A stretch of 8,843 nucleotides of DNA, taken from contig DFST01000064.1 of NCBI GenBank assembly GCA_002378975.1, forward strand, positions 7,139 to 15,981, written 5' to 3'. Positions 1 through 7,659 of this stretch are shown here, one piece after another (position 1 is the first letter of the stretch; every line of letters begins with the position of its first letter). Source of the stretch: Chitinophagaceae bacterium UBA3430 (GTDB lineage Bacteria; Bacteroidota; Bacteroidia; Chitinophagales; Chitinophagaceae). Below the pieces are notes generated by a model. That model searched no databases, was not told where the DNA came from, and was given only the letters and a program-made list of their open reading frames with translations. The translations under genes were made by a program, and so were the position numbers.

Positions 1-1168
1 CAACGGTGGGTGATTCCTCCACTTTTTCGGTGATGAGTTGTCCGTCCAAAGCCTGAATGACCGGGTGATTTTTCAAGGGGTGATCGGCACCAACTTGAAT
101 AGCTGTTGATTCGATTGCAGGCGTATCAAATTGATTGATCGGTTCGCAGCCAACCGCTTCGATCATCGTTCGACCGGCATCGGCTACGAGCTGGCCATCT
201 ACATAAGTTTGTTTGACCTTGAACTGGTGAAGGTCTTCTACTACGATCAGATCGGCCGGATCCCCAACACGGAGCTGACCTACGCGCATGGAGTAATGTT
301 CGATCGGATTGAGGCATGCCGCTCTCAATACATGGAACAAGGGGATGCCCTTGGCAACGGCACGCGCACAGAGTTGATTGATGTGTCCTTCAACTAAACT
401 GTCCGGATGCTTATCGTCGCTGCAGAACATAATTTGATCGGGATGATCATGCAGCAGCGGAATCAGCGCTTCGAAATTCTTGGCGGCACTGCCTTCGCGG
501 ATCAGGATCTTCATGCCTCGGTCGAGTTTGTCCTTGGCCTCCTCATACGTAAAGCATTCGTGATCGGTGCTCATACCGGACTCGATATATTGTTGGGCCT
601 CCTGGCCGCGTAGTCCGGGCGCGTGTCCATCCACCGGTTTGCCTGCCGCCTGTGCAGCTTGAATTTTTTGCATTACCTCCGGGTCTTGATGCAAAACGCC
701 GGGAAAATTCATCATCTCACTCAGGTAATTCACCTCCGGGCGAGCCAGTAATGCTCGCACATCCTCCACAGAGATCGTAGCCCCGGCCGTTTCAAATACA
801 GTAGCCGGTACACAACTGGGAGCACCGAAATGAAATTTGAATGGAACTTGGTTGCCATTATTGATCATGAAGTCCACGCCGGTCAGACCGCACACATTCG
901 CAATCTCATGCGGATCGCTGATGGTTCCAACGGTTCCGTGCAGTACGGCCAGTCGCGCAAATTCAGACGGGATGAGCAGCGAACTTTCGATGTGCACATG
1001 CGCATCGATGAAGCCGGGCAGTAGAAAGGCATCGGTGGGACAAGCAGCCGGATCGATCTCCGTGATGCTGGAAATGCGTCCATCTACGAGCTCAACCTGG
1101 GCGGGATAAATCCGCTCGGCCAGAATGTCGACCAACTTGCCAACTACGATCAGGCATAGTTTCTGCAT
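1..1168 (-). CDS. ade: Adenine deaminase, N-terminal part (truncated by window edge)
   Basis: Metal-dependent amidohydrolase that converts adenine to hypoxanthine and ammonia in cytosolic purine salvage. The reading frame is open from the ATG at 1168 to the left edge, giving 389 residues; the family is usually about 540-600 residues, so the C-terminal third lies outside. Visible landmarks are the amidohydrolase metal-binding segment PGFIDAHVHIESS (H57 and H59), GTVGTISDPHEIANVCG just after it, GHAPG with H182, TDHE with H203, and SDDKHPDS at 250-257. These are the diagnostic blocks of the Ade family, as distinct from adenosine deaminases. The start is chosen because MQKLCLIVVGKLVDIL matches the usual short N-terminal strand before the composite domain, and an in-frame TAG lies upstream. 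There is no obvious Shine-Dalgarno. It is divergent from the secreted propeller gene. Family assignment is secure; activity is inferred. Confidence 0.95.
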   Translation of the reverse strand, partial: MQKLCLIVVGKLVDILAERIYPAQVELVDGRISSITEIDPAACPTDAFLLPGFIDAHVHIESSLLIPSEFARLAVLHGTVGTISDPHEIANVCGLTGVDFMINNGNQVPFKFHFGAPSCVPATVFETAGATISVEDVRALLARPEVNYLSEMMNFPGVLHQDPEVMQKIQAAQAAGKPVDGHAPGLRGQEAQQYIESGMSTDHECFTYEEAKDKLDRGMKILIREGSAAKNFEALIPLLHDHPDQIMFCSDDKHPDSLVEGHINQLCARAVAKGIPLFHVLRAACLNPIEHYSMRVGQLRVGDPADLIVVEDLHQFKVKQTYVDGQLVADAGRTMIEAVGCEPINQFDTPAIESTAIQVGADHPLKNHPVIQALDGQLITEKVEESPTV

Positions 1169-1223
1169 CGCAGTAAGGTACGAATTCGTTTTTAGGTAAC
1201 TTTCCTCCACCAAAATCTATTCC
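1169..1223. promoter_or_regulatory. Short divergent intergenic region holding both promoters
   Basis: This 55-bp gap separates the divergent starts of ade and the secreted propeller gene, so promoters for both should lie here or just inside the genes. On the plus strand TAACTTTC at 1197-1204 differs by one base from the Bacteroidota -7 element TAnnTTTG and lies 19 bp before the ATG, but I see no convincing TTTG -33 partner. On the minus strand the complement reads TAGATTTTG near 1204-1212, also only an approximate match. Both are guesses from consensus resemblance. Confidence 0.3.
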
Positions 1224-4200
1224 ATGCGGACCATATCCCTCTTTTTGCTGTTCCTGGCTTCCTTATCTGTTGCGGGACAAAATCGAATGACCAATGCGAA
1301 AGTCCCTAGCTCGTTGCCCAGCTCCTTCACGAGTGGCATTCAGTTTCGTTTGATTGGTCCGTTTCGCGGTGGACGAAGTGCGGCAGTGGCGGGCAGCTAC
1401 CAGGAGAAAAACACCTTTTATTTCGGTGGTGTCGGTGGAGGTGTATGGAAGTCCAGCGATGGAGGCAGCAATTGGAAGAACATCAGCGACCCCAACTTCG
1501 GGGGCTCCATTGGTGCGATCGCGGTAGCGCCCTCCGATGAAAGCATTCTGTATGCAGGGGAAGGGGAAGGTACCATGCGCGGAAATGTGAGTGAGGGATT
1601 AGGCGGAATCTGGCGCAGCGACGATGGCGGAAAGAGTTGGCGTAATCTGGGGTTAAAAGACAGTCGACACATCATTCGCATTGTCGTCCATCCCAAAAAT
1701 CCGGACATCGTTTGGTTGGCCGTGATGGGTCATCTGTTCGGTCCCAATAAAGAACGAGGCGTATACAAAACGATCGATGGCGGCAAGACCTGGAAACAAA
1801 CGCTATTCGTGAATGATCAAACCGGATGCAGTGAGATCGTGATGGAGCCCGGTAACCCGCGTGTACTATACGCCGGTACGTGGCGTGTAATCCGAAAACC
1901 ACATGTGATGGAAAGCGGTGGAGAGGGCAGCGGACTCTGGAAATCGACCGACGGAGGCGAGACCTGGGTGTCGCTTACCAACAACAAAGGTCTACCCAAA
2001 GGAGCTTGGGGAATTGTAGGCGTGGCGGTAGCCCCCAGCAATACCGAAAAATTATATGCGCTGATCGAAAATGAAAAAGGCGGATTATTTCGAAGCAACG
2101 ACGGCGGTAAAACATGGACATTGCAATCCAGCGACAACAACATCCGTCAGCGTGCCTGGTATTACTCTCGGGTATACGTAGATCCGATGGATGAGGATCT
2201 GGTTTATTGCCCCAATGTAGACTTTATGTACAGCGAAGATGGCGGGCGTTCGTTCAAACAGATCGAAACCCCTCATGGAGATCATCACGATCTCTGGATC
2301 GATCCCAAAGACCCAACCCGCATGATCGTAGCCGACGATGGAGGTGCACAGGTGTCCTTCGATCAAGGATCCAATTGGAGCACGTATATGAATCAGCCTA
2401 CCGTGCAGGTGTATCGGTTGAGTACCGATCAGGCGTTTCCGTATCGCATTTTAGGCGGACAACAAGACAATAGTGCCTTTCGCATTCGCTCCCGTTCATA
2501 TGGAAATGCGATCGCTGGAGATGATTTTCAGAACACAGCCGGTGGTGAGAGTGGGTATGTAGTGGCCGATCCAACCGATCCCGATATAACCTATGGCGGA
2601 AGCTACATGGGATTCCTTTCTCGGCTAGATCATCGAACCGGAGAGTCGCGCCTGATTAATGTGTGGCCAGATGATGGAATCGGTGCCGGTGCCGATGTAC
2701 AGCGATATCGCTTTCAATGGAATTACCCCATCTTCTTCTCGCCGCATAATCCCAAGCGCCTCTATGCCGCCGGCAATCATTTGTTCGTGACCGAGAATGA
2801 AGGCAGGTCCTGGCAACAAATCAGCCCCGACCTCACTACGAATGATAAAACACGACAAGCCCCTAGTGGCGGTCCCATCACCAAAGACAATACCGGCGTC
2901 GAATACTATTGCACCATTTTTACGGCGGCTGAAAGTCCCATCGAAGCTGGCTTGCTTTGGAGTGGTAGCGACGATGGTTTGATCCACGTGAGCCGTGATC
3001 AAGGAAAAAACTGGAGCAATGTGACTCCGAGCGGCATTCCTCAATGGATGATGTGGAATACCGTTGAAGTCGATCCGCATCGCCCCGGCGCGGCCTATTT
3101 TGTAGGCACTCGGTACAAGCTGGATGATTTCACGCCCTATATCTATAAGACGGAAGATTATGGTAAATCCTGGACCCGCATTGACAACGGGATTGACCGG
3201 ATGCACTTCACTCGATCCATCCGGGCAGACCGCACGCGTAAAGGATTGTTGTATGCCGGAACGGAATACGGGCTCTACATCAGTTTCAACGACGGAAAGA
3301 ATTGGCAACCGTTTCAGTGCAATCTGCCGGTAAGTCCGATTACGGATCTCGCACTCAAGAACAATGATCTGATCGTGGGTACGCAAGGCCGCAGTATTTA
3401 TGTATTGGATGACCTTGCCATGGTTCAGCAATTTGCCGATTCGATTTACCGCAAGTCTTGGCATGTATTCTCGCCGGCTCCCACGGTACGCATGAATCAA
3501 GGTCGAGGTGGATATGGTTCGTCCGGCTCTTCGGGCGTCAATGCCCCCAAAGGGATCGTGATCCCATTTTGGGTAGACTCGCTTTCAGAGAATCGTCGGT
3601 TCGTGGTTCGCGTGATCGATGGAGCGGGAAAGACGATTCGTTCGTTCGATACGCAAGGGGAGAAGGATAAGCTGGAAATAACCAGTGGCATGAATCGATT
3701 CAATTGGAATTTGCAATACCCCGAGGCCGAGAAAGGTCCGGATGGGTTGATCATTTGGAACGGCATCGTTCGGGGTCCGCAGGCCATTCCCGGAACCTAC
3801 AAGGCACGATTCGTAGTTGAAAACGATTCCACCGAGGTTGCTTTCACCTTGCTGCCCGATCCGAATTTTAAGACGACACCGGAGGAGTATGCGGCGCAGT
3901 TGGATTTTCTGTTGACTACGCGCGATCTTTTTTCGGAGACCATGGTGGCACTGAAGCAGATCCGGGCTGCCCGTACCCAGATCGAAGAAAAGCGTAAGCA
4001 ATGGTCGGCCGATACGATCCCTTCATTAAAAATTTTATTTGATACCACGCTGAGTCAGCTCAAAGCCATTGAAGAAACCTTGCATCAGACCAAGGCCAAG
4101 AGCGGACAGGATGTGTTGAATTATCCGATTCGATTGGATGATAAGTTGAGTGGATTGTCCAATCAGGTGCGTGCCGGATCGGGGGGCGTTTCCAAACAAG

Positions 4201-4334
4201 CCCGCGAAGCGTTGGATGAGATCGGCGGCAAGATCCGGGAACAATTAGTCTTGTTGAAAGGAGTGCAAACCCAACAAGTGGGGGCGATCAATGCCAAGGC
4301 GCTGGAACTGAAGCTACCGGCGATCAGTTGGTAA
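1224..4334 (+). CDS. Secreted Vps10/sortilin-like BNR (Asp-box) beta-propeller protein
   Basis: A 1036-residue exported protein of unknown substrate. The N-terminus MRTISLFLLFLASLSVAG is a Sec signal peptide with no lipobox cysteine, probably cleaved near residue 18. Residues about 40-745 carry eleven Asp-box motifs (S/T-x-D/N-x-G-x-x-W/F) starting at 77, 132, 183, 241, 291, 337, 378, 523, 590, 643 and 687, which implies a large multi-bladed propeller of the Vps10/sortilin or BNR class. A Gly/Ser-rich linker follows (about 760-772), then an Ig-like beta region (about 775-880) and a helical, Lys/Gln-rich C-terminal segment (about 885-1020). Such proteins are often labelled 'glycosyl hydrolase' or 'WD40/YVTN/BNR-like', but Asp boxes are structural and do not prove catalysis; no sialidase FRIP motif is seen. 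There is no T9SS C-terminal sorting domain. The ATG at 1224 directly precedes the signal peptide. Its last 11 bp overlap the convergent desaturase gene. Confidence 0.9.
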   Translation: MRTISLFLLFLASLSVAGQNRMTNAKVPSSLPSSFTSGIQFRLIGPFRGGRSAAVAGSYQEKNTFYFGGVGGGVWKSSDGGSNWKNISDPNFGGSIGAIAVAPSDESILYAGEGEGTMRGNVSEGLGGIWRSDDGGKSWRNLGLKDSRHIIRIVVHPKNPDIVWLAVMGHLFGPNKERGVYKTIDGGKTWKQTLFVNDQTGCSEIVMEPGNPRVLYAGTWRVIRKPHVMESGGEGSGLWKSTDGGETWVSLTNNKGLPKGAWGIVGVAVAPSNTEKLYALIENEKGGLFRSNDGGKTWTLQSSDNNIRQRAWYYSRVYVDPMDEDLVYCPNVDFMYSEDGGRSFKQIETPHGDHHDLWIDPKDPTRMIVADDGGAQVSFDQGSNWSTYMNQPTVQVYRLSTDQAFPYRILGGQQDNSAFRIRSRSYGNAIAGDDFQNTAGGESGYVVADPTDPDITYGGSYMGFLSRLDHRTGESRLINVWPDDGIGAGADVQRYRFQWNYPIFFSPHNPKRLYAAGNHLFVTENEGRSWQQISPDLTTNDKTRQAPSGGPITKDNTGVEYYCTIFTAAESPIEAGLLWSGSDDGLIHVSRDQGKNWSNVTPSGIPQWMMWNTVEVDPHRPGAAYFVGTRYKLDDFTPYIYKTEDYGKSWTRIDNGIDRMHFTRSIRADRTRKGLLYAGTEYGLYISFNDGKNWQPFQCNLPVSPITDLALKNNDLIVGTQGRSIYVLDDLAMVQQFADSIYRKSWHVFSPAPTVRMNQGRGGYGSSGSSGVNAPKGIVIPFWVDSLSENRRFVVRVIDGAGKTIRSFDTQGEKDKLEITSGMNRFNWNLQYPEAEKGPDGLIIWNGIVRGPQAIPGTYKARFVVENDSTEVAFTLLPDPNFKTTPEEYAAQLDFLLTTRDLFSETMVALKQIRAARTQIEEKRKQWSADTIPSLKILFDTTLSQLKAIEETLHQTKAKSGQDVLNYPIRLDDKLSGLSNQVRAGSGGVSKQAREALDEIGGKIREQLVLLKGVQTQQVGAINAKALELKLPAISW

Positions 4335-5358
4335 ATCGCTGCGTGCGTGATTTCAACAACTCAATGGCAGCCTCTTTGCTGGGGTACATGCCATTGATGT
4401 TCACCAGGTGATCGGCCAGCTTGTCGTAACGCTTGCCCATCAGCCACAAGAAGATGTGCAGGTAGTGAATGCCGTCGAACACGAGTATCTTTTCCTCCGC
4501 ATACCGATTGGTGTGTTTCATGAACTCGTTGGGGATCTCGGTGTAATGCAGTGCGGGCCGATGATGGTGCACTTCATGATATCCATCGTTCCAGCAAGTA
4601 TGGTTGTACTTAGTGTTGATGCAATTGATGGTATTCTCGTCTGGATTGTTGGGATCGATGAAGGCGTGTTGCGACCAGTTTCCGATCATCATCACAATGC
4701 GGGCAAAGAATAGGGGAAGTAGAAAGATGAGCAAGGTTGCTTGCCAATTCACGAACCAGAGGCCGATACAGGCTAGGTAGTAACTGACCTCGCCAAACGT
4801 GAGGCGCATGTAAAATTTCTTGCGCTTGCGGGCAAAAAAATAAGAAAAGGTGTCAACCAAGCCAAAAGTCACAAAACGCCCCACATATTTCAAGAATCCC
4901 AACAGGCTGTCTCGTTGATAGCGCATGGTTGAACTGGCATCTTCGTCGTGGTTATTCTCCACATGGTGCATGCCCATGTGATGCACGAAATAAGTCTCCG
5001 GTGTATGGCCAAAAAAAGGGCATACCACCCAGATCACGTAGTTGTATAGCCAGGTATAGGATTTCTTGAACAGCTTGCGGTGGCTGATGCAATGCAGCAT
5101 CAATCCGAAGCGGCCTTTGTAATAGAGCTGGGAGATGTAGAAGTAGGGGATGTACAACAACCACCAAGCGCCCCCGGACAATAACGACGTTAACAGGATT
5201 ACGGCAATCGGAATGACCAACAGATGAATGCCCGTCAGCATGTGAATGAAGGGGAGGTCCCGTTCATCGTTGATGTACTTCAGCCAAAAGCGCTCGTATC
5301 GGGTATATTGGACAGGCTTGGCAAAGACCGGATCAGTGATAATGGGAAGTGCACGCAT
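4324..5358 (-). CDS. Membrane fatty acid desaturase family protein
   Basis: Integral-membrane di-iron desaturase of 344 residues (PF00487-type), expected to introduce a double bond into acyl chains, or to hydroxylate a lipid, using O2 and electrons from a ferredoxin- or cytochrome-type donor. The three histidine clusters are visible: H89-C-I-S-H93, H127-x3-H131-H132, and H261-E-V-H264-H265 (followed by H266). NWSQHAF lies between the last membrane segment and the third box, as in other members. Hydrophobic stretches lie at about 41-60, 64-80, 101-117, 152-172 and 190-225. The start MRALPIITDPVF is the only in-frame ATG giving a complete N-terminus. A 7-bp inverted repeat lies 7 bp upstream of the ATG. 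The stop TGA at 4324-4326 lies inside the 3' end of the convergent propeller gene. Family is sure; the substrate and the position of the double bond cannot be read from the sequence. Confidence 0.9.
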   Translation of the reverse strand: MRALPIITDPVFAKPVQYTRYERFWLKYINDERDLPFIHMLTGIHLLVIPIAVILLTSLLSGGAWWLLYIPYFYISQLYYKGRFGLMLHCISHRKLFKKSYTWLYNYVIWVVCPFFGHTPETYFVHHMGMHHVENNHDEDASSTMRYQRDSLLGFLKYVGRFVTFGLVDTFSYFFARKRKKFYMRLTFGEVSYYLACIGLWFVNWQATLLIFLLPLFFARIVMMIGNWSQHAFIDPNNPDENTINCINTKYNHTCWNDGYHEVHHHRPALHYTEIPNEFMKHTNRYAEEKILVFDGIHYLHIFLWLMGKRYDKLADHLVNINGMYPSKEAAIELLKSRTQRFTN

Positions 5359-5430
5359 ATTTCATAACGAACCTAGGTGTTCGTTGTTGCTTTGTTTCAT
5401 CCGTAAAATAAGTAAAACTGCCCGAAATGC
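5359..5430. other. Spacer between desaturase and GH109-like gene
   Basis: This 72-bp stretch lies upstream of the desaturase and downstream of the GH109-like gene, both on the minus strand. No hairpin followed by a T run is present, so there is no visible intrinsic terminator for the upstream gene and read-through into the desaturase is possible. The only clear structure is the inverted repeat at 5366-5385, listed separately. Confidence 0.6.
5366..5385. repeat. Perfect 7-bp inverted repeat upstream of the desaturase start
   Basis: AACGAAC (5366-5372) and GTTCGTT (5379-5385) are perfect inverted repeats around a 6-base centre, and the centre contains the palindrome ACCTAGGT (5371-5378). The repeat ends 7 bp before the desaturase ATG. 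There is no T run on either side, so it is unlikely to be an intrinsic terminator. It could be an operator for a dimeric repressor, or a hairpin in the mRNA leader that affects ribosome access. The function is inference. Confidence 0.45.
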
Positions 5431-6843
5431 TTACGATTGTTTGGGCAGTGTACGTACCCCCGTGTTGGCCCCACCTTCCAGACTTAAACTGACCGGTTGA
5501 TTGGTCGCCCAAGCTCCTCGGGTGAAGTCGGGTACGTCAACGGAGCTACCGCGCTTTTTGACCGATCGTTCGCTGAGCGGAACGATCGAGCTCCAAGCGG
5601 CCGCATCGTATACATCTTGATCGAGTGGTAAGCCATTGCGCAAGCAGTCAATCAGTCGCCAATCCATGATAAAATCCATACCGCCATGTCCGCCCACCTC
5701 TTTGGCGATGGCGCCGATGTGTTTGACGATCGGGGGAGTATATTTTTCTTCCAGCTTGGTAAATTCCTCTTTGTTGACCCAGCTATGTCCGAATGCAATT
5801 CGTTGCGGGGACGGCCATTTTTGTGCCATGCCTTTGGTGCCACTCAGGAGGTGTATACGGGAATAGGGACGTGGGGTGGATACATCGTGTTGGATCATCA
5901 TCGTTTTTCCTTTGACGGATCGGATGATCGTGGTATTCATGTTGCCCCGAAAGGATTTTGATTCGAAGGGTTTCCAGATTGCATCTTCTTTGGCTTTTTC
6001 TTTTGCTAGATCCGCCAACGAAAAATCGCCCGTACTCAAACTGCTGAGGTGATCCATTCGATCGCCCCGGTTGATGTTGAGGCATTGAGCAATGGGGCCA
6101 ATGCCGTGTGTGGGATATAAACTGCCGTTTCGTGCCACGTTCTCTTTCAATCGCCATTGATCGGCGTAGGCATTTTTATTGAAAAGCCAGTCGCGGCTCA
6201 GGTCGTGGATATAGGCGCCTTCGGCGTGTACCAGTTCGCCAAACAGTCCGTTTCGTGCCATGTTCAGCGTGAGCAATTCAAAGAAGTCGTAGCAACAATT
6301 CTCCAGCATCATGCAATGACGCTTGGTCTTCTCGGAAGTTTCTACCAAGGCCCAGCAATCTTCGATCGTTTGTGCAGCGGGCACTTCAATGGCTACGTGT
6401 TTGCCGCCTTTCATCGCGCGCAGCGCAACAGGCGTGTGCAGGTGCCAGGGGGTGGGGCTGTACACGAGCTCCAAATCGGCTTCATCGCAAAGTGCTTTCC
6501 AACCATCTTCTCCGGTATAGCCAACGGCCTTGGGTCGCCCCAGCTTGGCCAAGGTTTTTTGGGCGGCTTCCACCCGGTCGGGGTATTTATCACAGAGTGC
6601 TACGATCTCAACTCCATCGATGTAGCTAAGTCGTTCCACCGCATCGCTGCCGCGCATGCCCAATCCGACGATACCCACGCGTACCACCTCCAATTTGGGT
6701 GCCGCATAGCCACACATGTTGAAGTTTGCAGAAGAAGGTGGTGTTTGCTCCTGTATGAGGGAGGCCATGGCCGGATCACCGACTGCCAATAAACTGGAAC
6801 CGGCTGCGAATTGACGCAGAAATTTTCGACGATTGGATGACAT
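5431..6843 (-). CDS. Tat-exported Gfo/Idh/MocA-family protein, GH109-like NAD-dependent glycosidase
   Basis: A 470-residue protein of the Gfo/Idh/MocA fold. The N-terminus MSSNRRKFLRQFAAG has the twin-arginine pair R5-R6 and a weak hydrophobic stretch, so export of the folded, cofactor-loaded protein is likely. The Rossmann fingerprint VGIVGLGMRG (G60, G62, G65) binds NAD. The usual E-K-P catalytic motif is E153-V-P155. Blocks matching my memory of the GH109 alpha-N-acetylgalactosaminidases include ENCCY (Y185), NGLFGELVHAEGAY, YPTHGIGP (243-250), GGHGGMD (384-390), and a C-terminal DVYDAAAWSSIVPLSERS. GH109 enzymes cleave glycosides through transient oxidation of the sugar by bound NAD. The start at 6843 is chosen over an in-frame ATG at 6954 because the Tat signal must be N-terminal and the longer form would run into trmD. 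It follows trmD by 47 bp. Sugar specificity cannot be told. Confidence 0.85.
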   Translation of the reverse strand: MSSNRRKFLRQFAAGSSLLAVGDPAMASLIQEQTPPSSANFNMCGYAAPKLEVVRVGIVGLGMRGSDAVERLSYIDGVEIVALCDKYPDRVEAAQKTLAKLGRPKAVGYTGEDGWKALCDEADLELVYSPTPWHLHTPVALRAMKGGKHVAIEVPAAQTIEDCWALVETSEKTKRHCMMLENCCYDFFELLTLNMARNGLFGELVHAEGAYIHDLSRDWLFNKNAYADQWRLKENVARNGSLYPTHGIGPIAQCLNINRGDRMDHLSSLSTGDFSLADLAKEKAKEDAIWKPFESKSFRGNMNTTIIRSVKGKTMMIQHDVSTPRPYSRIHLLSGTKGMAQKWPSPQRIAFGHSWVNKEEFTKLEEKYTPPIVKHIGAIAKEVGGHGGMDFIMDWRLIDCLRNGLPLDQDVYDAAAWSSIVPLSERSVKKRGSSVDVPDFTRGAWATNQPVSLSLEGGANTGVRTLPKQS

Positions 6844-6890
6844 GCAGGTTAGATTGACGGGTAAGTTAATGAAATAACCGTCATCCGAGA

Positions 6891-7568
6891 TCAGGAGTCG
6901 AGTAGATCGGGGCGACGTTCCTGGGTTCGTTGCAGCGATTGTTCGTGACGCCATTCTTCAATGAGTCGGTGGTTGCCGCTCATGAGTACGTCGGGAACTT
7001 TCCAGCCGCGAAAATCATCGGGACGGGTGTATACGGGAGGGGCCAATAAATTATCCTGGAATGAATCGGTGAGGGCGGAGGTTTCATCATTCAACACGCC
7101 CGGTATCAGCCGGCCGATGGCATCCACGATCAACGCAGCCGGGATTTCACCACCACTCAAAACAAAATCACCGATGGAGATCTCCAGGGTAACGTATTGG
7201 TCACGGATCCGCTGGTCGATTCCTTTGTAGTGTCCGCAGATCATCAACAAATCGCCGCCCAGCGACAATCGATTGGCCATCGGTTGGTCGAATCGTTTTC
7301 CGTCGGGCGTTAGAAATATGATTTGATCGTAGGTGCGTTGTTGAGAAAGTTCTTCAATGGCTTTGGCCAGTGGCTCGCACATCATCACCATGCCAGCCCC
7401 ACCGCCGTATTGGTAATCATCGACCTGCCCGTATTCATTAACCGCCCACTTGCGAAGTTGGTGAACCGAAATACTGAGCAAGCCTTTGTCCTGTGCCCGT
7501 TTCATCATGCTGTGTGCAAAAGGGCTTTCCAACAACTCGGGCAATACGGTGAGAATGTCAATGTGCAT
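6891..7568 (-). CDS. trmD: tRNA (guanine-N1-)-methyltransferase TrmD
   Basis: SPOUT-class methyltransferase that makes m1G at position 37 of tRNAs reading codons that begin with C or G, using SAM, and so prevents +1 frameshifting; it acts as a cytosolic dimer. It has 225 residues, somewhat shorter than the E. coli enzyme of about 255. Family blocks are visible: MHIDILTVLPELLESPF at the N-terminus, YGGGAGMVM (54-62), the trefoil-knot SAM-binding segments MICGHYKGIDQR (109-120) and EISIGDFVLSGGE (129-141), IPGVL (155-159), LTDSF (166-170; D168 aligns with the catalytic aspartate of the family), and PVYTRP. The start at 7568 is chosen because the conserved N-terminus begins there; an in-frame ATG at 7643 would translate through a strong hairpin. 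There is no rpsP, rimM or rplS neighbour. The 5' region has attenuator-like structure. Confidence 0.97.
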   Translation of the reverse strand: MHIDILTVLPELLESPFAHSMMKRAQDKGLLSISVHQLRKWAVNEYGQVDDYQYGGGAGMVMMCEPLAKAIEELSQQRTYDQIIFLTPDGKRFDQPMANRLSLGGDLLMICGHYKGIDQRIRDQYVTLEISIGDFVLSGGEIPAALIVDAIGRLIPGVLNDETSALTDSFQDNLLAPPVYTRPDDFRGWKVPDVLMSGNHRLIEEWRHEQSLQRTQERRPDLLDS

Positions 7569-7589
7569 GCGGCAAAGATACCGATCGGC

Positions 7590-7623
7590 CCAAAAATGAG
7601 AGACCCCCAGGGAGCTGGGGGTC
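7590..7623 (-). terminator. Terminator-like hairpin with T tract in the trmD-sense strand
   Basis: GACCCCCAG (7602-7610) and CTGGGGGTC (7615-7623) form a perfect 9-bp stem with a 4-base loop, mostly G-C pairs. Read on the minus strand, the stem is followed by TCTCATTTTTGG, so a run of five Ts starts five bases after the stem. On the plus strand no T run follows. It therefore resembles an intrinsic terminator for a minus-strand transcript, yet the next minus-strand gene, trmD, begins only about 22 bp further on. That placement suggests either attenuation of trmD or the 3' end of a small RNA. The T tract is short and set back, so efficiency is uncertain. Confidence 0.5.
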
Positions 7624-7659
7624 GACCTTGAAACAAAAACCAACGATAGCTCCCGAAGG
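7605..7659 (-). repeat. Alternative pairing segment competing with the terminator-like hairpin
   Basis: The 12-base segment at 7648-7659 can pair with 7605-7616: seven consecutive Watson-Crick pairs (AGCTCCC with GGGAGCT), one mismatch, then four more pairs, two of which are G-U on the minus-strand RNA. Positions 7605-7616 include most of one arm and all of the loop of the 9-bp hairpin, so the two structures cannot form together. This is the geometry of an antiterminator/terminator switch. It is seen in the sequence; a regulatory role is inferred. Confidence 0.4.

Noticed and set aside
131..613. Two small plus-strand open frames in the left region
   Set aside because: Both lie antisense to adenine deaminase, whose metal-binding and SDDKHPDS motifs read cleanly through the same stretch.
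1515..2514. HIP1-type octamers (GCGATCGC) as a sign of cyanobacterial DNA
   Set aside because: Only two copies were seen and the gene content fits Bacteroidota; the wider GATC excess is reported instead.
2625..3500. A 291-codon open frame on the minus strand inside the propeller gene
   Set aside because: It lies entirely antisense to a gene with clear repeated Asp-box motifs, has no recognisable domain, and its openness follows from the codon use of the real gene.
6157..6792. A 211-codon open frame on the plus strand inside the GH109-like gene
   Set aside because: It is antisense to a well-conserved Rossmann-fold protein and shows no motif or plausible start context of its own.
6844..6954. 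N-terminal extension of the GH109-like protein from an ATG at 6954
   Set aside because: It would bury the twin-arginine signal 37 residues inside the protein and overlap the end of trmD.
7569..7643. N-terminal extension of TrmD from an ATG at 7643
   Set aside because: The conserved TrmD N-terminus begins at MHIDILT; the extension would translate through the GC-rich hairpin and looks non-protein-like.
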